Below, one piece after another: positions 24,914-36,702 of a DNA stretch of 64,000 nt. The notes beneath the pieces were generated by a model. That model was not told the DNA's origin and made no database searches. It saw only the letters and a program-made list of their open reading frames with translations. Source of the DNA: AC-32 sp963766375 (GTDB lineage: Bacteria; Actinomycetota; Thermoleophilia; Gaiellales; Gaiellaceae). The stretch covers positions 62,001 through 126,000 of the forward strand of contig CAVXZG010000006.1 in NCBI GenBank assembly GCA_963766375.1, written 5' to 3'. The first letter of the stretch is position 1. Each line of letters opens with the position of its first letter. The translations under genes and the position numbers were made by a program.

Positions 24914-25834
24914 ATGGAGCGCTCGTTGCCGGTAGCGGAGCGGCCACGCCGGCCCGAATGGATGAAGGTGCGCGCGCCGAGCGCGGACTCCGCCTATTTC
25001 GACGTCCGCAAGCTGATCCACGGCGCGAGCCTGAACACGATCTGCGAGGAGGCGCGCTGCCCGAACATCTCCGAGTGCTGGGGCCGCGGCACGGCGACCT
25101 TCCAGATCCTCGGCGACACCTGCACCCGCGCCTGCCGCTACTGCTACGTCCACTCCGGCCGGCCCGAGCACCCGCCGGATCCGCTCGAGCCGCTCAGGCT
25201 CGCGGCCGCTGCGGCGAAGATGAACCTCAAGCACGTCGTCGTCACCTCGGTCGACCGCGACGACGTCGCCGACCGCGGCGCCGGCCACTACGCGGCCACG
25301 ATCCGCGCGCTCAAGCACAAGGTGCCCGAGGCGACGATCGAGATCCTCACGCCGGACTTCCTCGGCGTCGAGGAGCAGGCCCTCGGCACGATCCTCGCCG
25401 AGCGGCCCGACGTGTTCAACCACAACATCGAGACGGTTCGCCGGCTGCATGCGCGCATGCGCGGCGCCAAGGCCTCCTACGACAAGGCGCTCTGGCTGCT
25501 CGAGCGCGCGAAGGAGCTCGCCGACTATCCGGTACTGACGAAGTCCGGGATCATCGTCGGGCTCGGCGAATCCAACGACGAGGTCGTCGAGACACTGCGC
25601 GACCTGCGCGCCCACGGCGTCGACGTCGTCACGATCGGCCAGTACCTCCAGCCGAGCGCGAAGCACGCGAAGATCGACCGCTGGGTGCACCCCGACGAGT
25701 TCCGCTGGTTCCGGGAGCAGGGCGAGGCACTCGGCTTCGGCTCCGTCTTCTCGGGGCCTCTGGTGCGCTCCAGTTATCGAGCCGACGAGCAGCGGCATGC
25801 CGCCGCAACCGGCCGTGGCGCGGTGGCGTACTAA
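24914..25834 (+). CDS. lipA: Lipoyl synthase
   Basis: 306 residues. Radical SAM enzyme that inserts two sulfurs into protein-bound octanoyl groups. Both clusters are visible: auxiliary cluster cysteines 44, 49 and 55 (CX4CX5C, CEEARCPNISEC) and the radical SAM CX3CX2C at 70, 74 and 77 (CTRACRYC), plus the C-terminal RSSYRA motif near residue 285. Acts after LipB on the E2 encoded upstream. The C-terminus extends about 15 residues past the RSSY motif and overlaps the next gene by 38 nt. Confidence 0.95.
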   Translation: MERSLPVAERPRRPEWMKVRAPSADSAYFDVRKLIHGASLNTICEEARCPNISECWGRGTATFQILGDTCTRACRYCYVHSGRPEHPPDPLEPLRLAAAAAKMNLKHVVVTSVDRDDVADRGAGHYAATIRALKHKVPEATIEILTPDFLGVEEQALGTILAERPDVFNHNIETVRRLHARMRGAKASYDKALWLLERAKELADYPVLTKSGIIVGLGESNDEVVETLRDLRAHGVDVVTIGQYLQPSAKHAKIDRWVHPDEFRWFREQGEALGFGSVFSGPLVRSSYRADEQRHAAATGRGAVAY

Positions 25835-26192
25835 GGCCCTCGTCGCTGCGGGAGCTCTGGCTCTGGCCGGAGCCGCGGTCGCAGCGGTGGTCGCGTCCAA
25901 CTCCGGTTCACAGAAGGAGGAGCGCAGTCACGATGAGCGAGCGCGCCTGCTGCCCGTCGGCCAGGCACCGCTACGCGTGAAAGGGACGGGTTTCGTCCCC
26001 GGCGAGCGGGTGCGGCTGACGCTGGGCGGCGGGACCGGCCTCCACAAAACCGTCCAGGCCAGCGCGGACGGGTCGTTCACGGCGGTTTTCCGCGGCGTCG
26101 GTGCGTGCGACAGCGTCACTGCCGACGCACGAGGCTCGAAGGGCAGCCGCGCCTCGTTCAACTTCTCGCAGGTCGCCTGCCTCTCCCCGTAA
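25797..26192 (+). CDS. Small exported protein of unknown function
   Basis: 131 residues. An Arg-containing N-terminus and hydrophobic segment (TKALVAAGALALAGAAVAAVVA) form a signal or anchor; the outer part has a beta-sandwich look (APLRVKGTGFVPGERVRLTLGG, GSFTAVFRGVGACDSVTADARG) with two Cys that could form a disulfide. The ATG at 25797 overlaps the end of lipA by 38 nt in another frame, so the exact start is uncertain. A terminator follows. Confidence 0.6.
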   Translation: MPPQPAVARWRTKALVAAGALALAGAAVAAVVASNSGSQKEERSHDERARLLPVGQAPLRVKGTGFVPGERVRLTLGGGTGLHKTVQASADGSFTAVFRGVGACDSVTADARGSKGSRASFNFSQVACLSP

Positions 26193-26198
26193 ACGAGA

Positions 26199-26225
26199 AG
26201 AGGGCCGGCGCGCGGCCGGCCCTCT
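26199..26225. terminator. Bidirectional terminator
   Basis: GAGGGCCGGC - GCGCG - GCCGGCCCTC (10-bp stem, extended by one A-T pair), between the convergent ends of the small exported protein gene and the M36-like protease gene. Confidence 0.75.
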
Positions 26226-26247
26226 CTCGTGTGCCTTCGTCCAGGCG

Positions 26248-29200
26248 CTAGTTCGTCGGGTCCGACGTGAACGCCTGGATCTCTGCGACGCGCACGAAGC
26301 GGCGACTCGACGCAGCGGTCGAGGTCGACACATTCGAGTCGCAGTCCGCGTTGTTCGTCGGCTCGGCGTCCTGGTCGCCCTGGTACGCCTGGTTGCCCGT
26401 GCACTGGTTGGCCGCGACCCGGAGACGCAGGTGCGTGGCCATCGTCTTGGGGATCGTGAAGTCCCGCAAGATCAGCTGAGGGCCGATCGGACGCGGGGCA
26501 TCGCCCGGGAAGGCGTCGCCGGCGCTCGTGTACACCTTCGTGTACCCGGCGTCGGTCGAGCAGTTGGCTCCCGCGGCCGCGTTGCACGCCCAGAGCTCGA
26601 ACGAGCGCAGAGCCGCGAACCGACTCTGGCCGGGCGCGATCATCGCGCTGATCGCGACATGCGAGATCTGCCTGGCTGCCGTGCCCGCCAGGTCGATCGT
26701 CACCTGCTTGCCGGCGATCAGGGTCAGGCCGCCCGCTGCATCGCGACCGTCGGCCGACCAGTTGGTCGTCTCGGTCTCGTCGATCGCGTTCGCCTGACCG
26801 GTGCCGTCGCCGGCTGCCGTCGCGCCTCCGGTGCCGGAGGCCCAGTTGGTCGGCATCGTGACGTTCTGGGTCTTGACCTGGTTCGCGTTGAACTTCGCGC
26901 TGAAGCGGAAGAACCCGTAGCCGGGTGCGACCGCAACGAACTCGTAGTCGCCAGGCGCGAACGAAGCCGTCGCGTCACGGTGCACGTCGATGCCGGAGTT
27001 CGTCGTCGCCGGATCCGTATCGGCGATCGGCGAGACGCGAGCCTCGTAGTGGCCGACGTAGACCCTGCCGACGACAGGAAGGCCGGTGTCCTTCGAGACG
27101 AGGTTGAAGGTCACCTGGGCGTTCTTGTCGAGCGGAGACGAGAAGTCCGGAACCGGATCGCAGTCCTGAGTCGCTCCAACACCCGTCGCCTGGCAACGCG
27201 TGGCCGGTGTGACGGTCGAGTGCAGGGCTGCGTTCTGGCCGAGCCCGCGCAGCGCGAAGGCGTGCCAGATCTCGGTCTGGTTCGCCCCGCCGTACCGCAT
27301 CACGTCGGCCGCGAGCAGCGAGTCGCGCGCGTCGATCATGGTCGGTGCGACCGGGTCGAGCAGCATCGAGTCGTACACGAGCTGAATCCAGCGACGGTTG
27401 CCGGGGCAGTTCTGCGAGGGCAGCTCGCCCGCCGCACACTGCGCCTGCAGGCGCCGCGTTGCCGGCCGGGAAGGCGCCGTTGTACTTGTCGACCAGCGCC
27501 TGCCGGACCGAGTTGTTGATCGCGACCCAGATCTCGCCGTCGGAGTGAACCTCGTTGCCCGGCGTGTCGTAGCCGATATCGCTGAAGTTCAGCGGGTTGA
27601 CGTGCGAGTACGTCGACGGCGTCGGGAAGGCGCCGATCCGCGGGTAGTTCATGACGTAGTTGCGGATCCCGTGCTCCTTGTTGCCGGTCGCGTACGAGCC
27701 CGCGACGAACGGATCCTCGCCGTCGGTGGGCGTGAAGCTGTTCTCCCGCAGGTACTCGATCGAGTCGAGATCGCCGAAGGCCTCGCCCATCGACCCGGCG
27801 TGGAAGCCGGCGCGAGCGTTGCCCTTGCCGATCATGCGGTTCTCGATCATGTGTCCGAACTCGTGGCCGATCACGCCCTGGTCGTAGTCGCCGTCGACGC
27901 AGGGTGCGTAGAACGAGCCTGCGAGCGGCTGCCACATGTACATGTTCGTGATCGACGACGCCCCATCGGGGAGCGTGATCATGTTCGCGTTGTCACGCGT
28001 CGGCGTCGCCGCTCCGGACTGCACGTCGCCGACCAGCGGGTCGTTCTCCTGCCGGAGCTCCGTCAGGCCGAAGTTGCTCGCCTGCGCGTTCCAGTTCTGC
28101 TCGGTGAACCCGAGGTAGTAGGAGAAGTCGTGCATCCGGTTGTGCATGGCGAACAGGTTCACGGCCGCCGCGCTGTCGTCGTACGTCGAACCGGCGACCG
28201 GCGGCAACGCGACCGCACACTGGCGGTTGTTCCAGTCGTTCGTCCACGGGAACGAGTAGTCCCGGGCCGTGCTCACCGGCATGAACTGCGGCGGGCTCGG
28301 CACGGTGTCGTTCGTCCACGAGGTCGCGGCCTTGTTGTTGTTGCCGCTCGTCGTGAAGGTCGACGCGTTCGCGTGGAGGTCGAAGTCCCATGGGGCCCGG
28401 GACGCGAGGTTGCCCACGACCCGGTCGCAGCCCGGCGCGGAGCGCCAGCACCACGTCTCGCGTGTGTCCGTGTCCGCGTGGATCCAGGGGTACATGTCGA
28501 GCGCCCCCAGCGGCGGGTTGGCCGGGAAGGCCTCCCAGCGCGCCAGGTACGGCGCCGGCGCCGGCGAGTCGTCGAGCGTCAGACGGCCTGTGTACGTAGT
28601 CGGGGCAGCCCAAGGGCTCGAGCCGCCGTCGTTGAAGTCGCAGACCTCGACGAAGTAGTCGCCTGCAGGCACGCCGCCCGCGGGCTCGTAGTGGAACTGC
28701 TCCGGCGAGAACAGCGTGTCCGCCGAGATGATCCTCGTCGCCCCGAAGTAGAGGTTGAGGACCAGGTCGTTCGTCGGGATCGTCGCCGCCGCGAAGCCGT
28801 CGAGCGCCCGGACTCCGGCGCCGACCGTGTACGGCCCCTTCTTGACGTCGCAGGCGCCGTCGACCGCCGGCACGCTTCCGTCGAAGGTGTTCGTCACCGG
28901 AGCCGCCGGTGCGACACTGTTGTCGCCGAAGTGGTCGACCATGGTCGTCCGTGCGAGCACCGCACCGGTTCCGGCGTTGACGATGATCCGGTACGCGGTC
29001 GGCGACGCGGTCGAGGTATCGAGCACGATCGACTCGTAGGCGGGCACCGCCGAGCGTCCGACCCGGAAGGATCCGAGCCTCAGGCGCTGGATGTCAGGGA
29101 GACCGCCGACGCGCAGATTGATCCACCCGCGCGCGACCTTCATCGCCTTCACGTTCACGAGCTGTGCGCTCTTGAGGCCGGCGCTGCTCGCAGCGTGGGT

Positions 29201-29767
29201 CCAGGCTTGCGCCGCGGACAGCTTGGCCACGCCCTTCAGTCTCATGCTGCCGATGACTGACGACGAGACGAAGCCGATCTTCCAGCGGTTCGCCTTCGCC
29301 GGCGAAAGCGCCACGGTCACTACCCCGTCGCCGCCGACGACCTTCAGGCCTCCGAAGGCCTGCTGGAAGCTGACCGCATGCGAGGCGCTCGACGAGAGCC
29401 TCGAGTCGGCCATGAGCCGAAGACCACTCACCGAGCTCAGGCGGAACAGCGCTCTGTGCTTGGCGAGCCAGCCGCGAGCGGCGATGACCGCCGTCGCGCC
29501 TGTGGCCTGCTTGGTCAGGAACCCACCGGGACGCATCAGCGTCGCCGGCGTCCCGTAGTTGTTCCACGTCGCCTTCGCATGCAGCGCGCGGACAGCCGCT
29601 CGCTGAGCGGCAGTCGGCTTGCTGATGGCTCCGGACCTGACGAAGTCGCGCAGGCTGCCGTGCGATCCCGGCTTTGCCTCGCGAACTCCCAAGGTCGGAC
29701 CAGCGAAGACGAGCGTGCCCGCTGCCGCGGCCAGGACCGCGCGCAGAAGCACCTGTCTGAACTTCAT
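26248..29767 (-). CDS. Secreted M36 (fungalysin)-like metallopeptidase with C-terminal discoidin-like domain (frame break near 27453)
   Basis: About 1172 residues. Signal peptide (VLLRAVLAAAAGTLVFAG), an FTP-type propeptide region, then the catalytic domain with zinc motif HEFGH at residues 635-639 and a downstream GSMGEAFGD glutamate ligand, the M36/thermolysin pattern. After 27455 the frame shifts; dropping one C gives NAALQAQCAAGELPSQNCPG and continues to 26248, with a beta domain and a C-terminal F5/8 type C (discoidin)-like module (TTNWSADGRDA.., RFVRVAEIQAF). It should be an extracellular protease. Preceded by GGGAGGGGGAGAGC and a likely promoter. An indel error is likely. Confidence 0.83.
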
Positions 29768-29828
29768 GCTCTCCCCCTCCCAGTTCTTGGTGCCCTCCTA
29801 GCTGGGGCTCCAGATTTCTGCGAGGACG

Positions 29829-29858
29829 ATCTTCAGACCTCTATTGCCTCGTTGTCAA
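29829..29858 (-). promoter_or_regulatory. Possible promoter of the M36-like protease gene
   Basis: TTGACA (29853-29858) with GAAGAT 18 nt downstream (29829-29834), minus strand. The -35 is perfect; the -10 is weak. It sits just downstream of the terminator of the previous gene. Confidence 0.4.
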
Positions 29859-29870
29859 GGTCCGGATGTG

Positions 29871-29898
29871 AAAAGGGCCGCCCGAAGGCGGCCCTTTT
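29871..29898. terminator. Terminator after the BNR-propeller gene
   Basis: AAAAGGGCCGCC - CGAA - GGCGGCCCTTTT: 12-bp stem with a T-run on the minus-strand transcript, 22 nt past the stop at 29920. Confidence 0.85.
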
Positions 29899-29919
29899 CG
29901 CTGCTACTGGCCGTGTGGC

Positions 29920-32900
29920 CTAGTGACCGCTCAGCCTCATCCGCCAGATGCCCTGCGAGTGCGTTGCCGCGTAGAGCACCCGCGGGCAATGCGTTGCCCC
30001 GACGCAGGTCGGGACGCGCGAGGACGGCTGGATCTCGAGGTGCATGACCTCGTACCGCGGCATGCCCTCCGTGACGTGCCAGCCGGCGTGTCCGTCGTTC
30101 GCCCCGACGAGCACGCCGAAGTCGGTGGACACGTACAGCGTGTGAGTGGCGTCGTCACGAGCGACGTCGCTCACGGGCAGGTCACCGTCGGAGAACGGCG
30201 TCGGGTAGCTCGACGTGCCGCCGCTCTCGACGTTCAGGTTCGTGAAGACACCCGAACCAGGAGCCACGCCGTTCTCGCTGACCTCGAACACGTGGCCAGG
30301 AGTCGTCGGCGTCGCCGCGTTGTAACCGGAGTACGTCACCCACGCGTGCCCCGAGTCGTTGGCATCGACGTAGATGCCGCTCGGGAACCGGGTCGGTGAG
30401 GTCGGCGTTGTCGATCCGGTGCCAGGTGACCGCAGCCGGATCAGCCGCATCGCCGTTGTGCGTGGCGAAGATGCGGCCGGCAGAGGTCGCCGCCCAGATC
30501 GTGCCGTGATCCTTGCCGCCGCGGGCGATGAACGACATCGAGCCGCCCGTGCGGTCGGATCCGTAGACGGTGCCTGTCAGGTCTCCGGGTGTGTTGGCTC
30601 CCTGCGGCCCGCCCAGCGGCTGGTAGTCGCCGCAGTGCGGATCGTTGCCGCCCGTCACGAACTCCGGACAATTCGCCTCGTAGAAGGCGATGTTCGGGGT
30701 CGTGTCCTGGGGAACAGCGCCCGGGGTACCGGCACCGAAGGCCCAGCTCCGCCAGACGTGGAGACCACCGTTGTAGATCGGGTGGGTGCCGGGAACCGGG
30801 TTCGGGTCGCCGGCCTGCGGCCAGTAGAACGCGAACGGCTCGCCGCTGTTGACGAGCGGGGCAGTGGTGATGACCCACCGCTCCGGATCGCCGTTGCGGA
30901 AGTTCGAGTCACCGAAGCCGCTGGTGAACTCGTTCGCCCGCCAGGTGGCGTTGGTCGCGTCGTACACGGCGTTACCGCCGTCGCCGTAGATCACCTGGTT
31001 GAACACGTCACGGCGACAGCCGTTGTTGTTCGACCAGGTGCCGTTGTCCTGGGTTCCACCCATGACCTCGCACGAGTTCGACGGGTTGATCGCCACATTG
31101 ATGAACTGGATCGTGCTTCCGATCCTGTTGCTGATGTGGTCGAGCGCCGTCGGCACCCGCGAGAGCAGCCGCTTGCAGGTGGCATAGCTGCCGCGGAGCG
31201 GTGACCGGATTAGGCCGGGTCGGCTCGTCGCACTGTGCCGAGATGTCGGCGAAGGTCCCGCTCGTGCGGACCACGCCACCGTCGCTCGCCTGGAAGGTCT
31301 GCGTCGGGTTTCCAGGGTTGACGATGATCTCGTGCTGGTCGGGATGCATCCCGTTCGTGGCCGGAGGCAGAACGTCGAGCCCGTACGGCGCGAACGCGCA
31401 CCACGGTGCCGGCGGTATCCCGGCTGTCGTTCGTCGAGATCGGTGAACGTCCTGAGATCGGCACGCGAGCCGTCAGGATCGCCCGCCGTGTGCGAGTAGA
31501 GCTGACGCACGGCCGTTCGAACGTCCGTTGCCGCAGCCGACGCCCTTCGTGTTGCACGGCAGCTCGCCGTACTGGAAGGCGCCGATCACGTACACCGAGT
31601 CCGGCAAGCCGGCCGGCGTGTAGACGTCCTCGTCGTACCAGCACTGCGCCCAGCAGAAGTCGTCGGTGGCGAAGAACGGGCTCGCCGTCGACTTTGAGGT
31701 CAGCTTCTGCCAGCCGTTGTAGGTCGCGGGGAACACGTTCGCCGGATTCGGCTCAGCGGCTCCCGGGCCTTGGGAGGCGAGCAGCGCCGCTGCCGACAAC
31801 TGATTCGCGTTGTCCGTGCGCCAGAAGTTCGACGCGAGGGCGCCGGCGATCCCGCCGCCGTTGGCCGTGCCGTCCGTCAGGTAGATCCGCGTCTTCGCGT
31901 TCTTCGCCGTCAGCGCGAACATCGTCCGGTCGGTCCCGCCGCCTGCGCGAACTGCGGGGCGAAGACCTGCGAGAACGCCGTGGGGGCCGCTCCAGCATCG
32001 CGCCGCCACGCACCAGCGTCGAACGCGGAGGCGTAGACGACGTCCAGGTTCAGCGGATCGAGACCGACGTCGGTGACGCCGAAGCCGCCGACAATGCTGC
32101 CGTTCCAGACCTCGGTGAACGTCTTGCCGCCGTCGAACGACTCGTAGAGGCCGGGCTGGTTCGCGCCGGGCTCGAGGCGAGTCGTGCCGCCGTTGCCGAT
32201 CGTGTGCGAGAGGCCGCGAACGGCCAGCGCGGAGCCGACGAAGATGTGGTCGCCGTTCCGCGGGTCGATCACGAGCCCGTTGATCCCGCGACCGAGGAAC
32301 GAGTCCTTGCCGGGGTTCACACACGGGTAGGTCGCATTGCTGACGCACGCGCCGGCGAGCTTCTTCCAGCTCTCGCCGCCGTTCGTCGACTTGTAGAGAC
32401 CGGAGCCGGCCTCGCAGCCGGACGAGCAGCGGTTGCCCTCACCGGTGGCGAGGTAGAGCGTGTGGTGCTTCCGGTCGGTGGGATCGAGCACGAGCTGACC
32501 GACCGAGTTCTGGTCGAGATCCTTCGCGCCGACTTGCTTCCACTGCGGGTCCGCAGCAAGGACGTTGTCGGTCCGCCAGACACCGCCGCCTGCAGTACCG
32601 GCCCAGAGACGGCAATGGCTCGCCGTGCAGTCCGGGTCGGCAACCAGGGCCACGGTTCGGCTGGCCGTGTTGTTCGTCGCTCCCGAGAAGGCGATCACGC
32701 CCGGCTCGGTCGCGTACTTCTTCGGGCCGAAGTGACGCCACTTCGTGCCGGCGTCCTGGAAGCGGCGGCCGCTCTTGGCGAGACGGGCGTCACGCTTCGC
32801 GATCCGGTTGAACGTGGCCTCCGCGCGGCGAACGATCGCCTGCGGGATCACGTTGGCCGGATAGGTGCGGGCCGCGGAGCGGTAGGCCTCGAAACCGCCG

Positions 32901-33079
32901 GCCCTGCCCTCTCCGAACTTGGCCTCCTTGCTCGTGACGCCGACTGCGCCGGCTCCGAGCTTGAGCTGGAGCTGGTTTCCACCGGACGAGCGCCCGGTGA
33001 ACAGAACCAGCGCCAGGGCGAGCGCTCCCGCGAGCAAGAAAAACGTCGCTCCCAGGACGCTCGTGCGAGTTCGTGTCAT
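29920..33079 (-). CDS. Secreted BNR/sortilin-like beta-propeller protein (five frame breaks)
   Basis: About 1050 residues. It starts at ATG 33079 with GGGGAGA upstream and an N-terminal signal-anchor (SVLGATFFLLAGALALALVLF). The body has repeated Asp-box/BNR-type blades: LWAGTAGGGVWRTDN, GLYKSTNGGESWKKL, GLYESFDGGKTFTEV, FQASDGGVVRTSG, TIWAATSAGRIFATHNG, ending VLYAATHSQGIWRMRLSGH. This matches VPS10/sortilin and sialidase-type propellers; catalytic sialidase residues are not evident. Frame changes lie near 31938, 31510, 31405, 31195 and 30398 (three net +1, two net -1). Either indel errors or decay. It sits between two secreted proteases on the same strand. Confidence 0.75.
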
Positions 33080-33117
33080 CGACTCTCCCCTTGGTTGTTT
33101 TCCCGACCCCGATGCGG

Positions 33118-33135
33118 AGCAGCCGTGCGGCTGCT
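33118..33135 (-). other. Hairpin in the long 5' leader of the BNR gene
   Basis: AGCAGCC - GCAC - GGCTGCT: 7-bp stem about 40 nt before the start codon, inside a leader of about 150 nt. No riboswitch class recognised. Confidence 0.4.
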
Positions 33136-33233
33136 TGCACACGTTCGTGACTCCTTGCCGTGTGTGTCCCCCAAGGACCTCCCCACCGGGCGAGACGCTC
33201 CCCTCGACCGCCTCGCATCGTTATGCAAGGTGG

Positions 33234-33262
33234 CTTATATGCCCCCCTAGATCAGGCGTCAA
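33234..33262 (-). promoter_or_regulatory. Strong sigma-70-type promoter of the BNR gene
   Basis: TTGACG (33257-33262), 17-bp spacer, TATAAG (33234-33239) on the minus strand: five of six matches in each box at ideal spacing. The start codon is about 150 nt downstream, giving a long leader. Confidence 0.75.
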
Positions 33263-33289
33263 ACGAGAACCGCCGCTCTTTGCCGGTTT

Positions 33290-35005
33290 TTAGCGGCCGA
33301 CGGCGGCGCCGGCATCGACCAGGCCGGCGCCGTAGGCGTCGGCGAAGGCGATCGGCTGCGACTGGCTCACGTGGCAGTAACCCGTGTCGCACGGAGTGCC
33401 GTTGAGGGCCGGAGCGGTACTACCGGCGTCGTTCGGGCCCATGAAGTTCGTCAGGTTCTGCCGCGCGCTTGCTTCCAGCCGGCGCTCGAGCGCCTCCGGG
33501 CGGCCACGCAGGTCGCGGCGCGCCGAGAGCACCAGGGCGGCGACGCCCACCGCGTTGGGCGACGACATCGAGGTGCCCTGAAGCCAGCCGAAGGCCTGCC
33601 CGTTCGTCTTGAAGCAGGCGGAGTTGAAGAGGGATGACGTGAAGGGGTCGTTGCAGATGAGCCCCTTCTCCGAGAGGGCGCCGAAGGAGCCCCAGCCGCC
33701 GTAGAGGATGTCGCCGTCGCCGCCGTCGTAGCCGGGGATCTGGAAGCGCCGGGCTCCACCGGGAGCGGCGAGATCGACCCGCGAGCCGTAGTTCGAGTAG
33801 TAGGCAAGCTGGTCGCGCGCGCCGACGTGGTCGCGCCAGCGCAGCGGCACATTCGCCGGGGCGGCGCCGATCGCGTTGGCCGTCGCGGAGACCATCGTCA
33901 CACCGGGCACGCCGCCGGGAACCGAGAGCCAGCCGCGAAGGTCGTAGTCGTCGAGCGACTCGCTGCCGGGCGAAGCGGTGGCGATCCCCTCGGCTCCGAG
34001 CGAGACGCGGCCCACGCCCTGGAGGTTGCGACCGCCGAGCCGAAGATTCACACGGTCGACGCGCACGTGCTCGTTGCCGGCCGCCGCGAAGACCGCGACG
34101 CCCCTCGCGCGGCAGTAGGCGACGGCGTCGGTGAAGAGGAGGTAGTCCTCGACGTCGAACGGCTCGTCCGGGCTCATGTAGCCCTCGATCGACATGTTCA
34201 CGACGTCGATGTCGCGCGAGGAGCAGGCGTCGATCAATCCAGAGAGGATCCAGGTCGAGAGCCCACCGAGGCCGGCCGCGAGAACCTTGTAGGAGCCGAT
34301 GCGCACGCCGGGAGCGACGCCGTTGGAGGCGAAGCCGTTCGAGGCGCCCGCGATGCGGCTGGCAACCCAGGTGCCGTGACCCTCGAAGTCGCCGTCGCGG
34401 CAGTCGCGCAGTCCGGCGCGGTCGATGTAGCCGAGGCCGAAGAGGGCCTTCAGGTCGTCACAGGGGATGAAGTTGCCGCCGAGCGAGGGGTCGACCACGC
34501 CGCGCAGCTCGCGGTGGTTCGCCTCGACGCCCGTGTCGAGCACCGCAACCGCAATCGAGTCGTCGCCGGTCGTCCGCTTCCACGCGGCCGGGACGTTCAT
34601 GCGGCCGTCGTCCCACTGGAGGATGCCCTCGGGGTTGGTGACGCCGAGGAAGGAAGAGAGGTCATGCCACGGGTCTGCGGCGAATCCCTCGGGGACGCGG
34701 TCGTCGGCGCCGCGCTGGGTGGTCAGCATCGAGTCCTGGAAGTACGCGGTGACGGCGCGGTTCGCGTTGAGGCGGGCGGCGAAGCCCGTCGAGCGCGGCA
34801 CGACGCCGAGCGCGCCGATCTCGCTCAGGTCGGAGACCACGACGCCGCCTGCCGAGGCGACAGCGGCGCGCATTTGCGCCGGGGTCGTCTGGGCGGAGAA
34901 CCGGACCACGGTGAGCCCGAACGGGTTCCCCGCGGCGGAGGAGGATCCCGTGAGTGCAAGCGCGGCGACAAGCGCTGCAAGCAGAAGAGTGGGCCGCTTC
35001 ACCAT
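33290..35005 (-). CDS. Secreted subtilisin-like serine protease (S8 family)
   Basis: 571 residues. Signal peptide (LLLAALVAALALTGSSSAA), an inhibitor-like propeptide to about residue 130, then the catalytic triad: Asp157 (VAVLDTGVE), His210 (FEGHGTWVAS) and Ser479 (GTSMSSPNAVG). The oxyanion Asn region is VFAAAGNEH. The frame is intact, unlike its two neighbours. Export and extracellular or wall-associated proteolysis are expected. ATG 35005 has no good Shine-Dalgarno sequence; a 71-nt gap separates it from fumC upstream. It is the first of three large exported-protein genes on this strand. Confidence 0.9.
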   Translation of the reverse strand: MVKRPTLLLAALVAALALTGSSSAAGNPFGLTVVRFSAQTTPAQMRAAVASAGGVVVSDLSEIGALGVVPRSTGFAARLNANRAVTAYFQDSMLTTQRGADDRVPEGFAADPWHDLSSFLGVTNPEGILQWDDGRMNVPAAWKRTTGDDSIAVAVLDTGVEANHRELRGVVDPSLGGNFIPCDDLKALFGLGYIDRAGLRDCRDGDFEGHGTWVASRIAGASNGFASNGVAPGVRIGSYKVLAAGLGGLSTWILSGLIDACSSRDIDVVNMSIEGYMSPDEPFDVEDYLLFTDAVAYCRARGVAVFAAAGNEHVRVDRVNLRLGGRNLQGVGRVSLGAEGIATASPGSESLDDYDLRGWLSVPGGVPGVTMVSATANAIGAAPANVPLRWRDHVGARDQLAYYSNYGSRVDLAAPGGARRFQIPGYDGGDGDILYGGWGSFGALSEKGLICNDPFTSSLFNSACFKTNGQAFGWLQGTSMSSPNAVGVAALVLSARRDLRGRPEALERRLEASARQNLTNFMGPNDAGSTAPALNGTPCDTGYCHVSQSQPIAFADAYGAGLVDAGAAVGR

Positions 35006-35076
35006 TTCCAGGCGTCGGCACGGAGCAGCGGCTCCTCCATCACTCGTTCTAGGAAAATCCCCGGCCGGAAGCCGAA

Positions 35077-36408
<1,332 letters not shown>

Positions 36409-36415
36409 GGGGCCG

Positions 36416-36421
36416 AGTCTA
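36416..36421 (-). promoter_or_regulatory. -10 box of fumC
   Basis: TAGACT (minus strand) lies 7 nt before GTG 36408. Confidence 0.5.
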
Positions 36422-36422
36422 C

Positions 36423-36620
36423 TCAGGCGACGTGGAGGCGGCGGCGCTGGAGCGGGCGCTCGCGCAGCAACCTGCGCGTGGTCTCGTCGACCTCGGCCGA
36501 GGGCGCCCAGCCGACGTACCCGCAGCGCGGGCAGTCACCGCCGCTGAGGCCATGGTGAGACGAAGAGTCGAGCCTGCGAACCTCGCCGCAGTGAAGACAT
36601 TCGATTCGAAAGGACGCCAT
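36423..36620 (-). CDS. Small zinc-ribbon protein (65 aa)
   Basis: 65 residues from ATG 36620 with GAGGAGC upstream. MASFRIECLHCGEVRRLDSSS, shortened at MASFRIECLHCGEVRRL, then GDCPRCGYVGW: a CXXC...CXXC zinc ribbon, followed by a basic C-terminus (TRRLLRERPLQRRRLHVA). No specific family is known. It lies between the flavoprotein gene and fumC in the same direction. Confidence 0.65.
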   Translation of the reverse strand: MASFRIECLHCGEVRRLDSSSHHGLSGGDCPRCGYVGWAPSAEVDETTRRLLRERPLQRRRLHVA

Positions 36621-36702
36621 GCTCCTCGGCATCGCTCATCGGCCATCGCTAGCGGCGCTGTGCCGGCATCCGTCCCCTCGATTCGACGGGGATGTCGAGG
36701 CC

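Noticed and set aside
29920..33079. Sialidase call for the propeller protein
   Set aside because: Asp-box-like repeats are present, but the catalytic Arg triad and Tyr/Glu pattern could not be placed, and the five frame breaks make residue placement unsafe.
33079..33230. c-di-AMP or c-di-GMP riboswitch in the BNR gene leader
   Set aside because: The leader is long and structured, but I could not match the conserved core of either class.
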